A stretch of 64,000 bases of DNA, from positions 4,521,062 to 4,585,061 of the forward strand of contig NC_081840.1 of assembly GCF_963259705.1 (NCBI RefSeq). The letters run 5' to 3'. This DNA is from Myotis daubentonii. Its lineage: Eukaryota; Chordata; Mammalia; Chiroptera; Vespertilionidae. Positions 46,985 through 57,189 of the stretch are shown piece after piece (the first letter of the stretch is position 1; each line of letters opens with the position of its first letter). The notes beneath the pieces were generated by a model. The model ran no database searches. It was given only the letters and a program-made list of their open reading frames with translations, and had not been told where the DNA came from. The translations under genes were made by a program, and so were the position numbers.

Positions 46985-47400
46985 TTATAAAAATGTACGA
47001 TTTCCTTCTGTAGTTTGAAATAAAGTGATCCTATAACTATTCAGTGAAAGATGTTGGTTAAATAAATTGTGGTTTTTCAATTCAATGGACTAGTGTGCCA
47101 TTATTGAGAGGGCAGATATATCTCTAAATGACCTTAAAAATCTCAATGACTCCTTTTGAAAATTAAATGAGGTTACAAAATGGCATTTAAAAATATAGTA
47201 TGATTTTGTTTATACAGAAACAGAGACCAAAGAAAATGTCTGAAAATATATTTAAAGTGTTAAAAGGATACCTTTGGTTTGTGGGTTGTCAAGTGAATTT
47301 ACTTTCTATTCTTTCAGTTATTTTATTTTTGACATAAATATGTATTCACTTGATATTCAGAAAAATATATAAACTAAAACCTATATTCTTGGATGAAAAT
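46985..47400 (+). mobile_element. Old L1 3' end, plus strand
   Basis: AAATAAATTGTGGTTTTTCA, TTCAATGGACTAGTGTGCCA, AAAATATAGTATGATTTTGT, AATGTCTGAAAATATATTT and TTATTTTTGACATAAATATG are in the order of L1M/L1ME 3' UTR consensus. Decayed. Confidence 0.6.
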
Positions 47401-47639
47401 AAATACAAATGATTGAGTTAATTAGAATGACTCCTAGTATTACCAGGTCTAAGACACAGAGATTTTATCAGGGAAGGTGTACTGTGGAAGGCCCCCTCTA
47501 AGAACTTTCCATTTGCTCATCTGCAAAGTGAAACTAACAATAATTCTTATCTTCCAAGGAAAGGTACATCAGGGAAGAACCTGGCTTTAAAGGAGACACA
47601 ATGTAATGAAATCATTAGCAGTCCATGCTCTGGACCCAG

Positions 47640-47960
47640 ACCTCCTGGAAATGAACTCCAGTGCAATTGCTTCCTAGCTGTGTGACCTTAGGCAAGTTAC
47701 TTATTATTTGGCCCAACCTTCTACTCTTTTCAGGAATGAACCTCTCCGAGCCTCCTGCTCCTGATCTATAATTGCTTCCTAGTTGTGTGACCTTAAGCAA
47801 GTTATTTAACCTCTCTGAGCCTCGCGCTCCTGATTTACAAGTGAGATAAATAAATGTTCCCACCCTATGACTGTGGTAGGAAGGCCAATCCCGCTAACAT
47901 GTACTAGTATAAAGCATTGCAACAGTGCCAGCTATGTAATAAGCACTGTATGCATATTTG
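47640..47960 (+). mobile_element. MIR SINE with internal duplication
   Basis: The MIR core ATTGCTTCCTAGCTGTGTGA then CCTTAGGCAAGTTA at 47666 recurs as ATTGCTTCCTAGTTGTGTGA then CCTTAAGCAAGTTA at 47771, a period of 105. Both are followed by CCTCTCYGAGCCTC. The first copy carries an extra stretch (47704-47737) not typical of MIR. The 3' part (ATGTACTAGTATAAAGCATT, AATAAGCACTGTATGC) is single-copy. Confidence 0.8.
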
Positions 47961-49130
47961 ATAAGTAAGCAGCATGCACTATGGTGCACTCAGCTGCAGA
48001 ATTTAGGTCTCTAACTGCCCAGGCAAAATCTTTAAAGGAATCTTTAGAGTATATCATGCGGGAGTTATGGACTTTGTATTGTCCTTTTTGTTCTGTTTTG
48101 TATACATGTCTGAGGAATACAGCAAAGGCACTGATGAGGTGGAGGCTGTAAAAATCATCATGGAAAAAATGTGAGTGCCAAGTAGTAATAGGAGGCAATG
48201 GCGTTGTTCTTTATCTTCCCCGTACTGTCTTAAGTAGGGTCACTCAAATCAATATTATAGTTTGAATAATTTTTCTGAACAAGGACAGATTTATACTCGA
48301 AAGTACCTGGCATGTTAATTGAAAGGTCTTGATTACCATTGTCCATTCCTGTTAGGGGCTACCTTTGAAACCATGAGGGCTGCCACTTAAATCAAAAATC
48401 AATTAGGAACATTAATAAAACAGCCCTGTCGACTCCCATTAGACCCAAGCCAGACCTTTTTCTTCTCTATTAAGCAAGCAATTGCTAATCACTATTTTTT
48501 ATCAATATCGCAGGAGCATGATCTGTAATTTACCTCCAGTGAGTGAATAATACCCATTGGCCACCTCCTCCACATTGAAAGGACTCTCCCAGGGGAAGGA
48601 AGGAAGTCCATATCCTGTCACTTGCTGTTTGTAAAGAAGAGGCTTTGGTGTTTGGAAACAAACAAACATTGCTTTCCGGGGGATAAAATATGCAGGATAG
48701 ACTATGTTCTAAGACGGGAAAGAGGAAACAGTGGGAGGAATGAGAGAGGGATATTTGGTAAAATAAGTGTCCGAATGTTAGAAAGAAGCAGAGTTCATTT
48801 GCACACTGTGAGCTCAGTCAAGTTCAATTTCCTTGAAGGGGTATTGACCTAAGACAGTCACTGTGTCTGTGCGGAGTGCAAGAGAACCAAGGTGTATATG
48901 AGATCCCTGCAGCCTGGGGTCTCATGATCTAGTGTGAGAGACAGAGATTTAAACAGTTAATTCCATAAAGTGTGGTCGGCTTTCATGGAAGATGCACCTT
49001 CGGAGGTTGGGGGATCTGAAGGGAGTAGGCACCCTAAGCAGACCGGGGAGACTTCATAAGACTAGCCTTCTTTGTTTGAGGTTGAGGAGAGGAGGTTATA
49101 TGAGCAGACAGTTGGCCTTAGGTTTATAGG
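47961..49130. other. Unique sequence, no gene recognised
   Basis: Contains the candidate conserved stretch 48380-48545 listed separately. A 76-codon plus frame at 48622 has no recognised domain. Confidence 0.4.
48380..48545. other. Possible conserved non-coding element
   Basis: Repeat-free, with AAATCAATTAGGAACATTAA, TAAAACAGCCC, GCAAGCAATTGCTAATCAC and CTGTAATTTACC. TAATTA-like and CAATTG cores cluster in a stretch with no transposon signature. Inference only. Confidence 0.3.
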
Positions 49131-49580
49131 TCAGAGTTAGAAATGACACAGCAGATTATTTGGTCCAAACTTCTACACTTTTCACGAATCCCTTCTTAAT
49201 CGCAGTTCCCCTGGCTCCTGATCACAATCCTCCAGGGATGCAAAGAAAGCCCCTGCTTCTAGAAGCAGCCCAGTTCTGATTCTCGCAAGATCCTTCTCTC
49301 TGTTGGTTTAGAAAATGTCTCTTTGGATAGTTTCGGCTGTTCAAGCATCAGCCTCATGAGGTTTGGTCAGTTTGCTAATGTAGAGAAGTAACAATGAGCT
49401 CAGAGTAAGAGAAGCAGGGTGTGAGTCTCAGTTTCACCCCATAGAAATGCTGAAGACGTTGATGTTTTACTTTCTTCATCAGGAAAATAGTGAGTGTGTC
49501 CCTCCTTGCCCTCAAGGAAGTTGTAATGGCCATGTCATAGAGAGATAAGGTATGTGGAAACGACTTTTAAATAGGCAGCA
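49131..49580 (+). mobile_element. Ancient repeat and MIR remnants, plus strand
   Basis: 49131-49300 looks like an ancient SINE/MER-type repeat (AGATTATTTGGTCCAAACTT, then GCAGCCCAGTTCTGATTCTC). 49385-49580 is MIR-like (GAGTCTCAGTTTCACCCC, CTTTCTTCATCAGGAAAATA, AGATAAGGTATGTGGAAACG). Both are strongly diverged. Confidence 0.4.
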
Positions 49581-49854
49581 TTGTTATCACTTTCTTTTCA
49601 ACATGTTAGTTCTTGACATTCTGGAAAGACCCCTTCGTGTTTCACCTGGTTCTTCTCTTTTCTATCCTCAAGATCTGGATCTTTCAACTGCTCCCACATG
49701 ACCATGAATGTCTCAACTAGAGGTTAGAGTTATGTCTGTGAAACTTTGTGTCTCAGATGAACAGACCCAAATACAAGCATAGGCCTGGTGTGTGTAATTG
49801 TAAGTTGAATTATCTACCAGCTTGTCTAGAAAGTACAAAGCAAGAAAATGTGTT

Positions 49855-51340
49855 GGAAATAGATCCTCAGGTGTACAATCTATGAATCTTTAACAAAGGT
49901 GCAAAGGCAATACAATGGATCAAAGACAGTCTCTTCAACAAATGATATTGGAACAACTGGACATCCACCTGCAAAAAAAAAAAAAAAAAACAAAAACACA
50001 AAAAACAAAAAAACACCCAAAAACATCTAGACACAGACTTTATTTACACAGTTCAAACAAACTAACTCAAAATGGATCACAGACATAAATATAAAACTTC
50101 TAGAAGATAACTGAAAAGATAATCTAGATGACCTTGGGTATAGCAATGATTTTTAGATAAGACACCAAAGGCACAATCCATCTAAGAAATAATTGATAAA
50201 TTGGATTTCTTTAAAATATAAAAACTTATGATCTCCAAAAGACAATGTCAAGAGATAAGAAGACAAACTATAGACTGATAAATATTTTTGCAAAAGATGT
50301 CTAATACAGGACTGTTACTTAAAACTCAACAATAAGAAAACAAATAATCCAATTTAAAAGTGAGCCAAAGACCTTAATAGACACTTCACCAAAGAAGATA
50401 CACAGATGCTAAATAAATATATGAAAAGATGTTCCTCGTCTTATGTCATCATGGAAATCAAAATTAGGAGACACCACTACACACCTATTAGAACGGCCAA
50501 AACCCAGAACACTGACAACTCCAATTACTGGTGAGGATGTGGAGCAACAGGAACTCTTGTTCATTGCTGGTGGGAATGCAAAATTATGCAGTCACTTTGG
50601 AAGACAACTGGGCAATTTCTTGCAAAACCAAACATACATTGCCATACGACTTAGCAATTGCACTCATTGGTATTTACCCAAATGAGTTACAAACTCCACG
50701 CAAAAACCCTCGTAGAGATGTTTATAACAGCTTAATCATAATTGACCAAACTTGGAAACAACCAAGATGCCCTTTAGGAGATGAATGGATAAATAAACTG
50801 TAGTATATGGAATATTATTCAATGCTGAAAGAAGTGAACCGCCAAGTCATAAAGAAACATGGAGGGAACTTTAAATGCATATTAATAAGTGAAAGAAGCC
50901 AACCTGAAAAGACTACGCACTGTGCTATTCCTAGTGTATAACATCCTGGGAAAAGACAAAACTATGGAGACAGTGAAAGGATCACTGGTTGCCAGCAGTT
51001 AAGAGTGGGTAGGGAGGAATCTATAGGTAGAGCGCTAAGAAATTTCAGCTCAGTGAAACAATCGTGCATGACACTACAATGAAGCAAACATGCCTTTATA
51101 CATCCGTCTTAATCCATAGCACATGCAACATTAAGAACAAATCTTAATATAAGTTAGGGACTTTAGGTGATTATAAAATATCAAAGCAGGTTCGTTGATT
51201 GCAACAAATGGGCCATTCTGGTGGGGGATGTTGAGGGTGGGGGAGGATATACATGTGTGGCAATGTATGGAAAATCTCTATCCTTTCCCCTCAATGTTGC
51301 TGTTAACTTAAAACTGATTTAAATTAATAAAATCTTAATG
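49855..51340 (+). mobile_element. L1 3' third, plus strand, 5'-truncated
   Basis: The longest recognisable LINE. A degenerate C-terminal part of ORF2 (AATGATATTGGAACAACTGG through AGCATTAATCATAATTGACC-like wording, with GAACTCTTGTTCATTGCTGG and TTAGCAATTGCACTCATTGG between) runs to about 50820. The 3' UTR follows (CACTGGTTGCCAGCAGTTAA, TGTGTGGCAATGTATGGAAA). It ends AAATTAATAAAATCTTAATG near 51340. An A-rich patch at 49974-50015 sits inside it. Stops interrupt the frame, so no active enzyme is encoded. Confidence 0.85.
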
Positions 51341-51639
51341 ACTTTTATATTCATATGTCCAACCGTATTCAAGGGACTATGATAAAATAAGACATGCCTC
51401 ACTGAAGTTACAGATGGCAACTCAAATGAGAAAGGGAGAACCACCAGTCCTTTCCCGACTGATGGTCCAGTTGTGAATTATTTCTGTCTGTAATGGCCAT
51501 TGTAGTTGACAACAGAACTCTATTATTTTTCTGGGGTGGGTGGTGCCCCTGACCACACTGGTCTTTCACTCCCTCCCATCATTTACTCTGCTGCAGTGAG
51601 ACTGATGTGGTAGATCGTGGGGTCACAATGAAAATTAGT
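51341..51639. other. Unique sequence, nothing recognised
   Basis: No repeat or gene is supported. Confidence 0.35.
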
Positions 51640-51830
51640 TTGCATCAATTGAATATTTACTATTAGCTGGTTAGTATTTCTCAGCATTAGCATCGATTAA
51701 CACACTTAGTCTTCAAAGCTACCTTATGAGGAAGGAACTCTGATTATTCTTCCTTTTTATACCTGAGGAAACTGAGGCTCAGGTCAAGTAAGATTGTCAA
51801 GAATCATAAAGCATCTGAGATTTTATATAA
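51640..51830 (-). mobile_element. MIR SINE, minus strand
   Basis: TTCTCAGCATTAGCATCGAT, CTTAGTCTTCAAAGCTACCT, TACCTGAGGAAACTGAGGCT and CAGGTCAAGTAAGATTGTCA follow the MIR complement ('tttatagatgaggaaactgaggct...'). Confidence 0.75.
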
Positions 51831-52565
51831 CCTGCAAGCTAACGAGTTAGCTTGTCTCAGGTCCATGGATGCTGGTAGAAGACATGAGATTCCTAGGTCA
51901 GAGATAAAGAACAGTCTTGAGTCACAGTTTTAATCACCAGTATGTCAGGGTTTCTTGAACTGCTCCCTGAGTCTCAATTCCCCACAAGGTGACACAAAAA
52001 GGACCAAGAAGGACCAATGACACCTGAAGATGCGTGAGTTGTGTTACAAGAGAGGAGCTCAGGGAACCTGAATCTCTTGTAATGAGCAGCACACCTGCCA
52101 GACCTTTCTCTTGAGGGAGATGCTATCTCTATCTTCTAAGATTGTTGGCGAATCCAGAACAAAGGGTAGTCAGTGCCTCTTGCATAAGATGCACAGAAAC
52201 ACAGGGAATGCATGGAGAATTGTCTCCCAACATAAAGCACTTACTCAAGGTCATGAGAGACAAGACTTGGATCCAAAGGGGCACCCAGAGCCCCCATTAT
52301 CTAACCAATAGATCCACTCCCCATCATCAGACTGTTAGAGCAACTGAAAAATGTGGGTGGTTGAGTGGGCAGAGGAAGTACGCTGAGGGTCTATGGGACG
52401 AATCTAAGGCGGGAAGGTTCTTTAGGGCCATGTGTGCCTTGGGCCATGTGTCTAACCTGGAGCTCGTTACCTGTGGATGAATAAACAGGAGCAGGGGGTC
52501 AGCAGGCCAGAGAAGGAAATCTGAAAGTGAGCGGGAATGTGAAGAAATAGAAATGGAGACCCAAG
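51831..52565. other. Unique sequence, nothing recognised
   Basis: A 112-codon plus frame at 52142-52480 has no recognised domain; nothing else stands out. Confidence 0.4.
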
Positions 52566-52791
52566 CCCTAGCCGGTTTAGCTCAGTGGATAGAGCATTGG
52601 CCTGCAGACTGAAGGGCCCCAGGTTTGATTCCGGTCGAGGGCACATACCTGGGTTATGGGCTCAATCTCCAGTGGGGGCTGTGCAGGAGGCAGCCGATCA
52701 ATGATTGTCTCTCATCATTGATGTTTCTATCTCTCTCTTGCTCTCCCTTCCTCTCTGAAATCAATTTTAAAAATTTAAAAAAAAATAGAAA
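52566..52791 (+). mobile_element. Ves SINE, full length, 17-bp TSD
   Basis: The A box is TTTAGCTCAGTGGATAGAGC and the B-box region is GGTTTGATTCCGGTC. The body is GATTGTCTCTCATCATTGAT and CTCTCCCTTCCTCTCTGAAA, and the tail TTTAAAAATTTAAAAAAAAA. The flanks are AGAAATGGAGACCCAAG (52549-52565) and AGAAATTGAGACCCAGG (52792-52808), a 17-bp duplication with two or three differences. The pol III promoter boxes are nearly intact. Confidence 0.96.
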
Positions 52792-52808
52792 AGAAATTGA
52801 GACCCAGG

Positions 52809-53157
52809 AGGATGAGTGCAAGGCATTGGGACAAGGGAGGAGCGAGTGGCGTGAGGTCAGAGCTGGACAAAGGTGGGGTCCTTGACTCCGGGGTTCACTC
52901 TGACTTGCTTTTCAAGGGTCAGATCTGGCATGGCCACCGTGACATGCAGGGCTGTTTGAAGGTGAGAAAGCTTTCATACAGAACACCTCAGAGTAGATCA
53001 GTGGGCCTGGGAATCAAGAGCACAGCCAGCCCCTCTCTGACCTCCCTTCCCTCCGGACTACAGTGACACTGGGAGCGGGGACAGCGCTGCGGGTGGTTTC
53101 AATGGCAGGCGCTCCTAGTTTGACAAAGTTCTAATCTAGGTTAGGGCTCAATGCCAA
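52809..53157. other. Unique sequence, nothing recognised
   Basis: GC-richer stretch with no repeat signature or gene. Confidence 0.4.
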
Positions 53158-53581
53158 GGGCCCTTTGGAGTAAAATCATCTCTTTATTAATGAGATCCAG
53201 CCCCCATCTCTCTGATAGAAATGATGGGAAAAGGTGTCCCTTTGGTGCTATTCAAATGAACGCGAGAGAACAGTGGGTGTTTTCAAAACTCTCTCCCTAT
53301 CATAGGAGGATGGAGCTCATTAGCGAGGGGAATGGTTTTGCTGGGGAAAGGCTGTTACAATAAGAAAACATAACCTCCTCAAGATGAACCAGATCCGAGG
53401 CAATTAGGCTGGGAAAAGGGGGGAGGGGGAGGGAGGGCAAGCGAGCTTCAAAAATACCACCTCTTTCCTTCCATTCATTTGAATAACAGCAAGGGGACAT
53501 TTTCGATTTTTAATCATTTTTTTTTTTACTTGAATCAGTCTGGATCTCATTAATATAGGAATGATCTCACTTAAAAGACCC
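53158..53581. other. Imperfect ~420-bp palindrome, possible exapted regulatory element
   Basis: The left arm (53158-53300) and the right arm (53434-53581) are inverted complements of each other over about 140 bp. Exact blocks are TATTAATGAGATCCAG (53185-53200) with its complement at 53540-53555, and TATTCAAATGAA (53249-53260) with its complement at 53474-53485. A weaker pair sits at about 53275-53300 and 53434-53458. The pairs are collinear and share a centre near 53368. The loop (about 133 nt) has a GGGGGGAGGGGGAGGGAGGG run and CAATTAGG. No tails, tRNA head or known transposon end is visible. Stop-free frames occur on both arms because they are complementary, not because they encode protein. 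Confidence 0.75.
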
Positions 53582-54009
53582 AGTGTTAAACTCCTGTTCA
53601 ACGGAGATTAACCAAATCAAACATGATTTGACCAAAAAAAGAGAAGTCGAAAGTATTATATCTCTTTCTAATACACAGTATTATTCTGCCTTTCAAAATA
53701 AAAAAGGGTACACATGGTGTTTCTTTTTCAGCTTCTTTTGAAGTATCTGGAATACATTTTCTTAGGTAAACTGGTACTGAACTTGCAGTGAAATGCGGTT
53801 AGCCACAAGAAGTTACTGAGAAAGAGGGCATTCAAATAGTTTGCATGTGTCTGAGCAGGAGGAGGGTCTGGCAGCAACGCCCACTCCTGAGGAAATGTCT
53901 CTTCCGTGGGGCATATATGTGCCTGCAACCTGCCAGGGCCCTCACTGCATGAATCTTGCTGGGCCCCAATTTCCATGTGTTGTCGAGTAAACACACTTAA
54001 TTGAAGATT
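53582..54009. other. Unique sequence with a short inverted repeat
   Basis: CAAATCA, AACA, TGATTTG at 53613-53630 is a perfect 7-bp inverted repeat just right of the palindrome. No gene was recognised. Confidence 0.45.
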
Positions 54010-54232
54010 TCTCAACCCCAGCTACTACTGACTTTGGGGGCCAAACGTGTGGGGTCCCCACTCTGGGGCTGCCCTGTGCATTATAGGATGTTTAGCAGCA
54101 CCCTTGGTCTTCAGCTCTAGATTCCAGTAGCCCTTTCCCACCCAATTACCACAACCAAAAGTGTTGGCAGACATTCCAAATGCCCCCTGGGGGCAAAACC
54201 ACCCCCCCCCCCGCCATTGATCACCACTCATT
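54010..54232 (-). mobile_element. MER5A-like hAT-Charlie element, minus strand
   Basis: TTCTCAACCCCAGCTACTAC, CTGCCCTGTGCATTATAGGA, TGTTTAGCAGCACCCTTGGT, GTTGGCAGACATTCC and CCCCTGGGGGCAAAACCACC follow MER5A in complement. It is an old non-autonomous DNA transposon shared by placental mammals. A C-run at 54201-54213 falls in its GC-rich end. Confidence 0.85.
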
Positions 54233-55677
54233 TAAGGTCATCTTGGCAAGAAGGCCAGAGGCAGAGACCTGCATATAAAACTGGCGAATACTTCATCTCC
54301 TGGAGAGAATGAGACTCCCGGCAGAGATATACCATGGCAAAGAGACAGAGAGAGAGATGAAGAGTAGCAGCTCAGCTCTGCCTCTCACCTGCCCTCAGAT
54401 CTCTTGCTTGGGCCCCAGCAGCCACCCCCAAGCAGAAGCCAGCTTACCGGGGAGGAGCCTGGAGAAAGGAGCCTGCAGGAGACAGATGGGATGGGGCTGG
54501 AGTGAGGCGTGGGTCTGAGGGAAACTGGGCTTGGACTGCCATCCACACCCAGCGCATAGATAAGCTCATTGGACACGAGCTGCTGCTTTTGCTGGTGGTT
54601 CTCCTGGCCTCTCTGAGCTAGAAACTGTGGTTGACATCGGAGTAAAATAGACCATCAGGAACTAACATGGCAAAGCAAGGTCACCTGCTGGGAGTGGCCG
54701 TGCCCTTTCTGGCTAACCAGTTAACTGCCACTCGTCCAAAAGGAAACCATCCCCACATGCCACGATACTTTGAATTTAATTGCGCCTATAGACGCTTATG
54801 GTGTACAAAGGGTTCAGTGCCTCCAGAGACAGCACAAACTCTCTTCTGGAAATGAAGCCTTCCAGGCTTGAGCAGATTCCACTCTTAGAGGGTCGGTTCT
54901 TTGTCTAAACTACGCTGACTTCCTGTACCTCTCGGTGCTGCTCCCGTGTAAGCTTCGGGGACTGAGAAAACAACTCTAATAGTGGAACACAACCAGTGAG
55001 CCCTGAGTTCACTTTCTTGGATGAAACGAGGCCTGTGCCTTTAACTGCTCCTCCTGTGCTGGGGTTTCGAACCCCTCCACCTCTGCTTTTGCTGTTGCTG
55101 GAGGATCCCACCGTCTCTGTTAATGAGCCCATGAGGCGCAGCGTCTGCCCTCGGTGCTCAGGATGACTATTTTGGTAGTTTTTTGGCACTTACGCACCAG
55201 ACCTCACAAGGTTCATCCAGACAGAAAAGATAGTCTTTAATTAGCTTCATATTGTATTTATGTTGCATTTCCCCCCTGGTCATGTCTAACAGAGGTTCTA
55301 TTTACATCCCTGCCAAATACCTCGGAATCAATCAACAGGACCTACATTTCCTTTTCCAAAAGATGCTATTTGAGCGAGATCCACATTGAAAAGGGGGTGT
55401 TTGCATCTCCTTCCAGGCTCCTTCTCTGCTTCCCTCTCTCCAGACAACCCTCTCTGAGAAAAGCAGCTACCCAGGTGGCTTCCAAGGTTGGAGGTGGCAG
55501 AGGGGGCATTCTCCTTGTGTGCTCGGCACACATTAATAGTCTAAAAAAAAAAAGAAAAGAAAAGAAAAAAAAGAGGAGCAGTGTGCCTGGGGCAACAATT
55601 GAACTGGAAGTCAGAGGGCTCATTATCACACAATTACTGTCCCAAATCTGATCATGATCCAGCAGCAATGAGAGGCA
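54233..55677. other. Repeat-poor unique sequence
   Basis: No gene was recognised. 54690-54800 and 55160-55400 have a conserved-element texture (for example TTTGAATTTAATTGCGCC; AGTCTTTAATTAGCTTCATA). An A-rich AAAAAAAAAAGAAAAGAAAA run at 55543 may be a worn poly-A tail. Confidence 0.4.
55160..55400. other. Possible conserved non-coding element
   Basis: CTTTAATTAGCTTCATATTG, TCAATCAACAGGACC and GTTCTATTTACATCCC lie in repeat-free DNA; TTTAATTAGC is a strong homeodomain-type site. Inference from motifs only. Confidence 0.25.
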
Positions 55678-55800
55678 GCGTTTACAAAGGCCCTACTAAG
55701 TGTCAGGCACCGGTGCGCTGCTCTTACCTGGAAGTATCCAAACAGCCCTGTGAGGACACAGGACAGTCTGTTTGGCTATAAGTCTACCCCTGAAGCAGGG
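55678..55800 (-). mobile_element. MIR SINE fragment, minus strand
   Basis: GGCCCTACTAAGTGTCAGGC, ACCGGTGCGCTGCTC and AACAGCCCTGTGAGGACACA match the MIR complement ('tgtgccaggcactgtgctaag...acaaccctatgagg'). Confidence 0.6.
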
Positions 55801-56152
55801 AGCCACTCACTTCCAATAGGCTTTAGGGAATACTGTCTGTATCATGCAGACAAGGGATATGGTTCTTGAGATTTTTACCTCCTTGTACATTACATTTCTC
55901 GCCATCTGGGAACAGGAGCTCTAACCTCTAAGTGTGCTGCCCAGGGGGCCCCACAGGCTGAGGAGACCACAGTCCACATCAGAGATAACTTCTCCTGTGT
56001 TCTTTGTCTCACCTTGGTTTCACCACTCAGTCTTCCTTAGAATTGCTTATTTTGTGGTCTTCCCTCTCCCCCACCCTCAGTTTCTATGCATTCTGCCCTT
56101 AATTTTCCCTGACCCCCGTTTCATTGGGATCTTTGACCTTAAATTGCAGGTG
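55801..56152. other. Unique sequence, nothing recognised
   Basis: No feature is supported. Confidence 0.35.
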
Positions 56153-56168
56153 AAGAACTCTAGTTATG

Positions 56169-56432
56169 GCCCTGGCCAGTGTGGCTATGTTGGTTGAGTG
56201 TCATCCCGTGCACTGAAAGACCACACGTCTGATTTCCTTCCTGGTGAAGGCACATGCCCAGGTTCCATCCCCTGTTGGGGTGTGTGGGAGACAACCAGCT
56301 GATGTTTCATATATATATTAGAAGCCCAGTGCAGGAAAACGCACGGCCTTGCCCACCCACGTGCCCCTCACCACGCACGCAGCCTCCTGGTGACCGGTCT
56401 TGGTCGTTTGGGTTTTTATTGTATATATTAAA
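56169..56432 (+). mobile_element. Ves SINE carrying a Helitron, 16-bp TSD
   Basis: The tRNA-like head GCCCTGGCCAGTGTGGCTAT then GTTGGTTGAGTG, and body GAAGGCACATGCCCAGGTTC and CAACCAGCTGATGTTTCAT are Ves. The normal 3' half (CTCTCATCATTGATG... and CTCTCCCTTCC) is missing and replaced by a Helitron piece. The composite is flanked by AAGAACTCTAGTTATG at 56153-56168 and 56433-56448, a perfect 16-bp duplication, which proves the SINE integrated by target-primed reverse transcription. Confidence 0.9.
56318..56427 (-). mobile_element. Short HeliBat-like Helitron piece within the SINE, minus strand
   Basis: TTAGAAGCCCAGTGCAGGAA then AACGCACGGCC is a decayed version of the complement of the family 3' end (CTAGAGGCCCGGTGCACGAA...). 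The other end, GGGTTTTTATTGTATATATT, resembles the complement of its 5' terminus. About 110 bp, heavily internally deleted. Confidence 0.75.
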
Positions 56433-56448
56433 AAGAACTCTAGTTATG

Positions 56449-56717
56449 CTATTGGAATTTAATATTCCTTTGGTAAGGGCACCAACACATTTGCTCATGT
56501 ATTTTTAGGGGTGTGATTGTAAAGTTACATACCTTCTAAGTTGTTAGCTCTTCGTGCTATTTCTGCCACGAGTCCTGCTATTTTTAGTGTGTAATTTTGC
56601 AGAAAGCAAGGTGTTTCAGGAGCACATACATGGTGCTATAGCAGAGAGGTATTGGGATGATGAAGATGATGCTTCTTACCAGTCAGATAACTTTCCCAGC
56701 GCCACTCGTGGGAGGCT
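56449..56717. other. Unique sequence, nothing recognised
   Basis: No repeat or gene is supported. Confidence 0.35.
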
Positions 56718-56729
56718 GATGGGGTCTGA

Positions 56730-56950
56730 CTTTTTTAAAATATATTTTATTGATTTTTTTACAGAGAGGAAGGGAGAGGGATAGAGAGCCAGAAACATCG
56801 ATAAGAGAGAAACATCGATCAGCTGCCTCCTGCACACTCCTTACCAGGGATGTGCCCACAACCAAGGTACACGCCCTTGACCGGAATCGAACCTGGGACC
56901 CTTGAGTCTGCAGGCCGACGCTCTATCCACTGAGCCAAACCGGTCAGGGC
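56730..56950 (-). mobile_element. Ves SINE, minus strand, 12-bp TSD
   Basis: Complement of a full-length Ves element. The head complement CCACTGAGCCAAACCGGTCA is followed by GGGC. The B-box complement is GGAATCGAACCTGGGACC, very close to the canonical tRNA-like box. The body complement is GAGAGGAAGGGAGAGGGATA and the tail is TTTTTTAAAATATATTTTAT. GATGGGGTCTGA flanks it at 56718-56729 and 56951-56962. It is among the least diverged SINEs here. Confidence 0.97.
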
Positions 56951-57189
56951 GATGGGGTCTGATTTAAGGCAGGTCTCTCCAACTGTCCTGTGCCCACACT
57001 CTGTTCTGGGACCCTCACACCCAGCATCACCCACGGGTGAGGTAACTCTTTCTTGTGCCCTCATGTTAGAGGGCATGAGATTTGCATACCAGTTGTCAGT
57101 TCTTCCACTTCCCTGTAGACCCAAAACCAATTTGTGAGAAAAAAAGTGTGTTAAAAGTATTTTAATAGAAAAGACAATAAAATCAAGAT
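56951..57189. other. Unique sequence, nothing recognised
   Basis: No repeat or gene is supported beyond the SINE target duplication at its left edge. Confidence 0.35.

Noticed and set aside
53151..53601. Similar short proteins on opposite strands (both with a CPxxxIQMN-type string)
   Set aside because: They are the two arms of the DNA palindrome read in complement, not coding paralogues.
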